DNA of 9,280 nucleotides from JAKFWF01 sp031401535 (GTDB lineage Bacteria > Pseudomonadota > Alphaproteobacteria > Rhizobiales > Hyphomicrobiaceae). Below are positions 5,848 to 9,280 of the stretch, piece after piece (positions within the stretch are counted from its first letter, which is position 1; each line of letters starts with the position of its first letter). The notes under the pieces were generated by a model. It saw only the letters and a list, made by a program, of their open reading frames with translations. It ran no database searches and was not told the origin of the DNA. A program made the position numbers and the translations under genes. Where the stretch lies: positions 1-9,280 of the forward strand of contig JANNRP010000470.1 in NCBI GenBank assembly GCA_031401535.1, read 5' to 3'.

Positions 5848-7962
5848 ATGCGACCCGACGCCCTAACTCCGCTGTTTGCTTCTGCCCAATCGCTCGTCGG
5901 CATCGGCCCGCGCCTGATTGGCCTGTTGAAACGTGCCGTCCGGCTGCCGCCCGGCATCACCGAACCGCGCGTCATCGACTTATTGTGGCACACGCCGACG
6001 GGCGTCATCGATCGACGCGCAGAGCCAACGGTGGCAGGCGCGACTGCTGGCACGATTGCCACGTTTGAACTGCGCGTGCTCAAGCACAAGCCGCCGCCGC
6101 GCGGCAACAACAAGGCGCCTTACCGTGTCACCTGCGAGGACGACACCGGCAAACTCGACATCGTGTTCTTCCGCGCCGAGCGCCAATATGTCGAGCGCCA
6201 ACTGCCCGAAGGCGAGGTGCGTTTCGTATCGGGCCGAGTCGAGGTCTATGGCGACAAGCTGCAGATGACGCACCCCGATTACATTGTCGCTCCTGACAAA
6301 CGCCACGACCTTCCGATGCTGGAGCCAGTCTATGGGTTGACCGCTGGTCTCTCGGGCAAGGTACTGGTGAAGGCGATACGGCAGGCGGTTGATCGCATGC
6401 CGCCGGTGCCCGAATGGCAGGAACCTGCCTGGCTCGCGGCCCGCGGTTGGCCAACGTTCGGCGATGCGCTGGCGCGACTGCATAAGCCAACTGACACCAG
6501 CGACGTTTCGCCGGGTTCGCCCGCCTGGCAGCGTCTTGCCTATGACGAATTGCTAGCCGGTCAATTGGCTCTCGCCATCGTACGCGCTAGCTACAGGGCG
6601 CAGCGCGGCCGACCGGTATCAGGCGATGCCCGGATCCGGGCCCGCATCATCGACGCCCTTCCGTTTGCACTGACGAATTCTCAAGGGTTGGCCGTGACCG
6701 AGATTGCGCGCGACATGGCGGCGCCCAATCGAATGCTGCGGCTACTGCAGGGCGACGTCGGCTCTGGCAAGACCGTTGTCGCCTTGCTTGCAATGGCCAT
6801 TGCCGTTGAGGCTGGCTCCCAGGCCGCATTAATGGCGCCTACGGAAGTGCTGGCCCGCCAGCACATGGAGACCATCGGTCCGCTGGCCGAAAAGGCCCAC
6901 CTGCGGCTCGGACTTCTTACCGGCCGCGAGAAAGGCAAACCACGGCGCGAGGTTCTGGAGCGGCTGGCCAATGGCGAGATCGACATCCTCATCGGCACGC
7001 ACGCGCTATTCCAGGATGACGTCGTCTTCAAGGATCTGGCGTTTGCCGTCATCGATGAGCAACACCGCTTCGGCGTGCATCAGCGCCTAGCGCTGCAAAC
7101 CAAAGGCGGCAGTGGCGGCGCCAACGTGCTGGTGATGACCGCGACGCCGATCCCGCGCACATTGCTGATGACGCACTACGGCGATCTCGATGTCTCACGC
7201 CTTACCGAAAAGCCGGCCGGACGAAAGCCTGTGCAAACGACGCTCGCGTCCCTCGACCGCCTCGAAGCAGTGATCGACGGCCTGCGCCGGGCGGTCTCAG
7301 AAGGTGCGCAGATCTACTGGGTGTGCCCGCTGATCGAGACCTCCGACGTCTCCGAGCTTGCCGCCGCCGAGGAACGCGCGGCACACCTTGCCCAGATCTT
7401 CGGCTCGGCGGTCGGTTTGCTGCACGGCGCGATGACCGGCCCCGCCAAAGACGCCGTGATGGCCGCTTTCACCGCCAACGAACTTAAGATCCTGGTTTCG
7501 ACCACCGTCATCGAGGTTGGCGTCAACGTGCCAAATGCGTCCATCATGGTAATCGAACATGCCGAGCGCTTCGGCCTTGCACAGCTGCATCAGTTGCGCG
7601 GCCGCGTCGGGCGCGGCAGCCGCCAGTCGTTCTGTGTGCTACTCTACAAAGCACCGCTTGGCATTACCGCCGAATCCCGCCTCAAGATGATGCGCGATAC
7701 CGAGGACGGTTTTCTGATCGCCGAGAAGGACCTTGAGTTGCGCGGCGGCGGCGAAGTCATGGGCGCGCGCCAAAGCGGAACGCCCGAGTTCCGCATCGCT
7801 GACGTGCCGGGCTTCGAGGATCTGCTGGCGGCCGCCCGCGACGATGCAAACCTGATGCTGTCGCGCGATCCCAAACTCCTGAGCCCGCGCGGCGACGTCG
7901 TGCGTCAGTTGCTCTATCTGTTCGAATGTGACGAAGCCGTCCGCATGTTCCGAGCGGCGTAA
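5848..7962 (+). CDS. recG: ATP-dependent DNA helicase RecG
   Basis: A 704-residue superfamily 2 helicase that unwinds branched DNA, reversing stalled forks and processing Holliday junctions, D-loops and R-loops. The N-terminal wedge (about 1-155) begins with an HhH-like SLVGIGPRLIGLL (15-27) and includes an OB-fold core (about 65-150). Helicase motifs follow in order: LPFALTNSQ (271-279, Q-motif-like), Walker A GDVGSGKT (302-309), APTEVLARQH (330-339), IGTHALFQ (382-389), Walker B DEQH (403-406), MTATPIPRT (430-438), STTVIEVGVNVPNA (551-564) and motif VI QLRGRVGRG (582-590). The TRG segment, which couples ATP hydrolysis to translocation, is at 627-643 (KDLELRGGGEVMGARQS), with RGGGE where many RecGs have RGPGE. 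All catalytic residues appear intact and the length is normal for alphaproteobacteria. The ATG at 5848 (MRPDALTPLFAS) is chosen on homology; the frame is open 77 codons further upstream to 5617, overlapping the TPR gene. polA follows 106 bp downstream on the same strand. Confidence 0.98.
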   Translation: MRPDALTPLFASAQSLVGIGPRLIGLLKRAVRLPPGITEPRVIDLLWHTPTGVIDRRAEPTVAGATAGTIATFELRVLKHKPPPRGNNKAPYRVTCEDDTGKLDIVFFRAERQYVERQLPEGEVRFVSGRVEVYGDKLQMTHPDYIVAPDKRHDLPMLEPVYGLTAGLSGKVLVKAIRQAVDRMPPVPEWQEPAWLAARGWPTFGDALARLHKPTDTSDVSPGSPAWQRLAYDELLAGQLALAIVRASYRAQRGRPVSGDARIRARIIDALPFALTNSQGLAVTEIARDMAAPNRMLRLLQGDVGSGKTVVALLAMAIAVEAGSQAALMAPTEVLARQHMETIGPLAEKAHLRLGLLTGREKGKPRREVLERLANGEIDILIGTHALFQDDVVFKDLAFAVIDEQHRFGVHQRLALQTKGGSGGANVLVMTATPIPRTLLMTHYGDLDVSRLTEKPAGRKPVQTTLASLDRLEAVIDGLRRAVSEGAQIYWVCPLIETSDVSELAAAEERAAHLAQIFGSAVGLLHGAMTGPAKDAVMAAFTANELKILVSTTVIEVGVNVPNASIMVIEHAERFGLAQLHQLRGRVGRGSRQSFCVLLYKAPLGITAESRLKMMRDTEDGFLIAEKDLELRGGGEVMGARQSGTPEFRIADVPGFEDLLAAARDDANLMLSRDPKLLSPRGDVVRQLLYLFECDEAVRMFRAA

Positions 7963-7969
7963 TGAGCTG

Positions 7970-7990
7970 AGCGCTTACTCCTCCAGCGCT
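7970..7990 (+). terminator. Weak hairpin after recG
   Basis: AGCGCT (7970-7975) and AGCGCT (7985-7990) can pair as a six-base stem with a nine-base loop, eight bases after the recG stop. No T-tract follows, so this is a poor intrinsic terminator and recG-polA read-through remains possible. The rest of the spacer to 8068 shows no clear promoter; a weak GGGAC precedes the polA ATG. Confidence 0.2.
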
Positions 7991-8068
7991 ATCGAATGCA
8001 CACACCCTTGATCTCGTCTCCCACATGGTCGAGGTTGCGGGCCGACACCTTAGCGACCCCGGGACACC

Positions 8069-9280
8069 ATGACCGACACGCCATTAGCCCGCTCCAAAAC
8101 CTCGACCGCACCTGCGCTTGAGGCTCTTCCAATCGTCAAGGGCAGTCACGTCTATCTGATTGATGGCTCGGGGTATATTTTCCGGGCGTACTTTCAATCA
8201 ATCAAGCAAGACGCAAGGTACAATTATCGCTCCGATCGTTTGCCGACCGGCGCGATCAGACTTTTTTGTGCAATGCTTTGGAAACTGCTGGGTGATTCAA
8301 AGCTAGCAGACCAACCAACACATCTTGCCGTTGTATTTGATGCTGGGGCTCACACATTCCGCAACGAAATCTACGACAAATACAAAGCACAGCGCCCGCC
8401 TCCTCCAGAGGAGTTGATACCTCAGTTCCCCTTGATGCGCGATGCTGTGCGCGCGTTCAACGTCGCCTGCGTTGAGATGGAAGGCTTTGAGGCCGATGAC
8501 CTGATCGCCACCTATGCGCGAGACGTCATCGCAAAAGGTGGTGATGTCACCATCGTTTCGTCAGACAAGGACTTAATGCAACTCGTCCGTCCCGGCGTAA
8601 GGATGTATGAGCCAATGTCTGAAAAGATAATCGGCGACGATGAAGTGATCGAGAAATTCGGCGTACGGCCCAACAAGGTGGTGGACGTCCAATCGCTCGC
8701 CGGCGATAGCGTTGATAATGTGCCGGGCGTGCCGGGCATCGGCATCAAGACGGCGGCCGAACTCATAAACGAGTATGGCGATCTTGATACATTGCTCGCC
8801 CGCGCTACTGAAATCAAACAGCCCAAGCGCCGCGAAAAACTTATCGAGTTTGCCGATCAGGCTCGCATCAGCCGCGATCTTGTCCGCCTGAAGGACGACG
8901 TTGACGTGGCGTTACCCGTTGAGGCGTTCGGGGTGACGGATCCTGTTGCAGATCAGTTGCTGGGGTTCTTACAGTTGATGGAATTCAATACGCTGACCAA
9001 GAAGATCGCCGAGAGCCTGGGTGCGCCACCTCCGCCGAGTTTGCCGAAGTCGGTCGGATCGACAGTTGCTAAAGGGGACACAGGCAAGCCCGCTGCCAGC
9101 GGTGGCGACGGCACACCGTCGGCTGGTGCCGACTACGCCGCGGCTGCCGCTCTAACGCCGCCGATCGATCGCACCAAATATGAAACGGTTACTACCCTCG
9201 ACCGCCTCGCCCATTGGATTGCGCGTGCTCGCGAGATGGGGCGCATGTCGTTCGACACCGAGACCACGGGGCTCGACGCC
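8069..9280 (+). CDS. polA: DNA polymerase I (N-terminal 404 residues; continues past window)
   Basis: The 5' part of polA; the reading frame is open to the window edge without a stop. Pol I fills gaps, removes RNA primers from Okazaki fragments and acts in excision repair. Residues about 26-200 are the 5'-nuclease (FEN) domain: LIDGSGYIFRAYF (30-42, metal ligand D32), FDAGAHTFRNEIYDKYKAQRP (D91, arch residues to 110), EGFEADDL (138-145) and TIVSSDKDLMQLV (161-173). The helix-three-turn-helix DNA-binding motif is at 209-233 (LAGDSVDNVPGVPGIGIKTAAEL, with D213 and D216). A flexible Gly/Ala/Ser/Pro-rich linker spans about 320-360. The 3'-5' proofreading exonuclease begins near 365 and shows its Exo I motif FDTETTGLD (D396, E398) at the very end, so proofreading is likely active. 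The polymerase domain lies outside the window. The ATG at 8069 gives about 25 residues before the conserved core, somewhat longer than many PolAs; no better internal start is visible. The gene follows recG closely. Confidence 0.97.
   Translation, partial: MTDTPLARSKTSTAPALEALPIVKGSHVYLIDGSGYIFRAYFQSIKQDARYNYRSDRLPTGAIRLFCAMLWKLLGDSKLADQPTHLAVVFDAGAHTFRNEIYDKYKAQRPPPPEELIPQFPLMRDAVRAFNVACVEMEGFEADDLIATYARDVIAKGGDVTIVSSDKDLMQLVRPGVRMYEPMSEKIIGDDEVIEKFGVRPNKVVDVQSLAGDSVDNVPGVPGIGIKTAAELINEYGDLDTLLARATEIKQPKRREKLIEFADQARISRDLVRLKDDVDVALPVEAFGVTDPVADQLLGFLQLMEFNTLTKKIAESLGAPPPPSLPKSVGSTVAKGDTGKPAASGGDGTPSAGADYAAAAALTPPIDRTKYETVTTLDRLAHWIARAREMGRMSFDTETTGLDA

Noticed and set aside
5980..6490. Minus-strand open frames opposite recG of up to 167 codons
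   Set aside because: They are fully overlapped by the recG helicase gene, have no recognisable domains and no plausible initiation signals.
8512..8826. Minus-strand open frame of 104 codons opposite polA
   Set aside because: It lies inside the conserved 5'-nuclease and H3TH coding region; a Ser-rich translation with no domain is typical of an antisense shadow.
1..9280. Search for CRISPR arrays, tRNA genes, insertion sequences, integrases, toxin-antitoxin or defence genes
   Set aside because: Nothing of the kind was seen: no spaced direct repeats, no cloverleaf-like sequence, and all well-supported frames are metabolic, transport, signalling or DNA-maintenance genes.

Overview
The window carries six protein-coding genes and looks like ordinary chromosome of a free-living alphaproteobacterium. 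The grounds are the style of the RecG and PolA proteins (for example the RGGGE form of the RecG TRG motif and an intact 3'-5' exonuclease motif in PolA), the bacterial TTC38-type TPR protein, and moderately high GC. I cannot place it to genus. There is no tRNA, rRNA, CRISPR array, insertion sequence or phage gene, and I found no convincing novel multi-gene system.

Layout: three genes on the minus strand occupy the left half. In transcription order they are a Cys/Met-metabolism PLP enzyme (4158-3016), an OmpP1/FadL-family outer-membrane transporter (2734-1400) and a response-regulator receiver protein fused to a histidine-kinase-type ATPase domain (1173-40). The gaps between them are 281 and 226 bp, so each probably has its own promoter. 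Three genes on the plus strand occupy the right half: a TTC38-like TPR protein (4331-5644), recG (5848-7962) and the first 404 codons of polA (from 8069, running off the right edge). The PLP enzyme and the TPR gene diverge from a 172-bp shared intergenic region.

Functionally the window mixes unrelated tasks: sulfur amino-acid metabolism, uptake of hydrophobic compounds across the outer membrane, two-component signalling, and DNA repair/replication (recG and polA in tandem). The last pair is the only plausible functional neighbourhood.

The most interesting items are the receiver-ATPase protein, which lacks a recognisable phospho-acceptor histidine; a pair of CAATTG palindromes 11 bp apart in the fadL-like upstream region; the recG-polA adjacency; and a visible base-composition difference between the left two genes and the metC-recG block. 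No stretch longer than about 300 bp lacks a gene.
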